A stretch of DNA of 62,765 nucleotides from Comamonadaceae bacterium. GTDB lineage: Bacteria; Pseudomonadota; Gammaproteobacteria; Burkholderiales; Burkholderiaceae_C. A model generated the notes under the pieces. It was not told where the DNA came from. It saw nothing but the letters and a program-made list of their open reading frames with translations, and ran no database searches. The DNA lies in contig JAECRA010000023.1 of NCBI GenBank assembly GCA_015999985.1, positions 1 through 62,765 of the forward strand. Direction: 5' to 3'. The translations under genes were made by a program, and so were the position numbers. Of this stretch, positions 62,351-62,765 are shown piece by piece (the first letter of the stretch is position 1; the number at the start of each line of letters is the position of its first letter).

Positions 62351-62765
62351 TCAGGCGTGTGCAACCGCAGCAGGAATCCGCACCGGAACCGCGCGGCCAG
62401 CAGTTGCCGTTTTCACCGTGTTCCACAACATGATGAGCATGCCACCGAGGTAGAGCAGCCCCCCCAGCAGACGCAGCACATAGAAGGGATAGGTCGCTTT
62501 GACGGACTCGACAAAGGTATAGGTCAGGGTGCCATCCGGATTGACAGCGCGCCACATCAAGCCCTGCATCACACCGGCAATCCACATCGCAGCGATGTAG
62601 ACCACGATGCCGATGGTGGCGATCCAGAAATGCGCCTCAATGGCCTTAGTGCTGTACATCTGCGTGCGCCCATACAAGCGGGGAATCATGTAGTACATGG
62701 AGCCCATGGTGATCAGGCCCACCCAGCCGAGGGCGCCGGAGTGCACGTGGCCCACGGTCCAGTCG
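62351..62765 (-). CDS. ccoN: Cbb3-type cytochrome c oxidase subunit I (partial, C-terminal end)
   Basis: Only the last 137 or so residues lie in the window; the gene runs off the right edge. The visible part reads [20 protein letters not shown] and [20 protein letters not shown]. Helices [20 protein letters not shown] and [19 protein letters not shown] follow. This is the C-terminal end of CcoN, the catalytic heme b/heme b3-CuB subunit; the His in VGHVHSG is a heme ligand region. The promoter and any Fnr/Anr box must lie outside the window. Confidence 0.95.
   Translation of the reverse strand, partial: DWTVGHVHSGALGWVGLITMGSMYYMIPRLYGRTQMYSTKAIEAHFWIATIGIVVYIAAMWIAGVMQGLMWRAVNPDGTLTYTFVESVKATYPFYVLRLLGGLLYLGGMLIMLWNTVKTATAGRAVPVRIPAAVAHA

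Noticed and set aside
1..62765. CRISPR array, tRNA or rRNA genes, prophage or intact transposase
   Set aside because: No regularly spaced repeats, cloverleaf sequences, rRNA blocks, phage structural genes or DDE transposase motifs were recognised on reading the window.

Overview
The window is a GC-rich chromosomal segment from a betaproteobacterium of the order Burkholderiales, most likely family Comamonadaceae. This rests on the gene content and order (aceE-aceF-lpd with a divergent FixL/FixJ-like pair, recR-ybaB-dnaX next to the 4.5S RNA gene, ccoNOQPG), on Bug-type tripartite tricarboxylate transporter receptors, on an IPTL-CTERM-like surface protein, and on GC-rich intergenic repeats that I associate with comamonads. 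No sequence search was possible, so the family assignment is an inference.

Layout. 1-6.8 kb: an Lrp-type regulator divergent from an orphan 2-oxoacid dehydrogenase E1 (MdeR/MdeB-like), a lipoprotein esterase, a CysB-type regulator and a methionine-type aminotransferase; together these suggest sulfur amino acid or 2-oxoacid catabolism. 7.1-13.4 kb: the main pyruvate dehydrogenase operon (aceE, aceF, lpd, minus strand). 13.6-16.8 kb: a divergent PAS sensor kinase and FixJ-type regulator. 17-18 kb: folD. 18-31.7 kb: a mixed, probably accessory stretch with a clostripain-family lipoprotein, two Bug receptors, an M20 amidohydrolase with a divergent LysR regulator, an AT-rich 898-residue ankyrin protein, an RlhA-like U32 protein and an unrecognised membrane-anchored protein. 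It also holds two long gene-poor spacers and a 67-bp MITE-like element.

31.9-41.3 kb: oligopeptidase A, a DUF4124/glutaredoxin-like protein, divergent rpiA and pyrD, a thioredoxin, an MFS transporter, a PaaK-like adenylating enzyme, rnhA and a methyltransferase. 41.5-48.9 kb: a module that appears to split the usual gloB/methyltransferase/rnhA neighbourhood. It contains an IPTL-CTERM-like surface protein, a receiver-AraC response regulator, a 7-TM histidine kinase and an OafA-type acyltransferase. 49.1-56.8 kb: gloB, mltD, an orphan ABC substrate-binding protein, recR, ybaB, dnaX, a small ORF and the 4.5S SRP RNA gene (ffs). 56.9-58.4 kb: a propeller-like lipoprotein. 58.4-62.8 kb: the cbb3 oxidase operon on the minus strand (ccoN partial, ccoO, ccoQ, ccoP, ccoG, a FixH-like protein and a small membrane protein).

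The most interesting points are: a GC-rich palindromic repeat translated in frame inside the AceF linker, with an intergenic copy 3 kb away; a 9-A run in dnaX that predicts a short gamma-like product of about 395 residues; an Lrp-like box between the MdeR/MdeB-like pair; an approximately 100-bp repeat family abutting stop codons; the surface protein/two-component module; and the AT-rich ankyrin gene. No tRNA, rRNA, CRISPR array or intact transposase was recognised.
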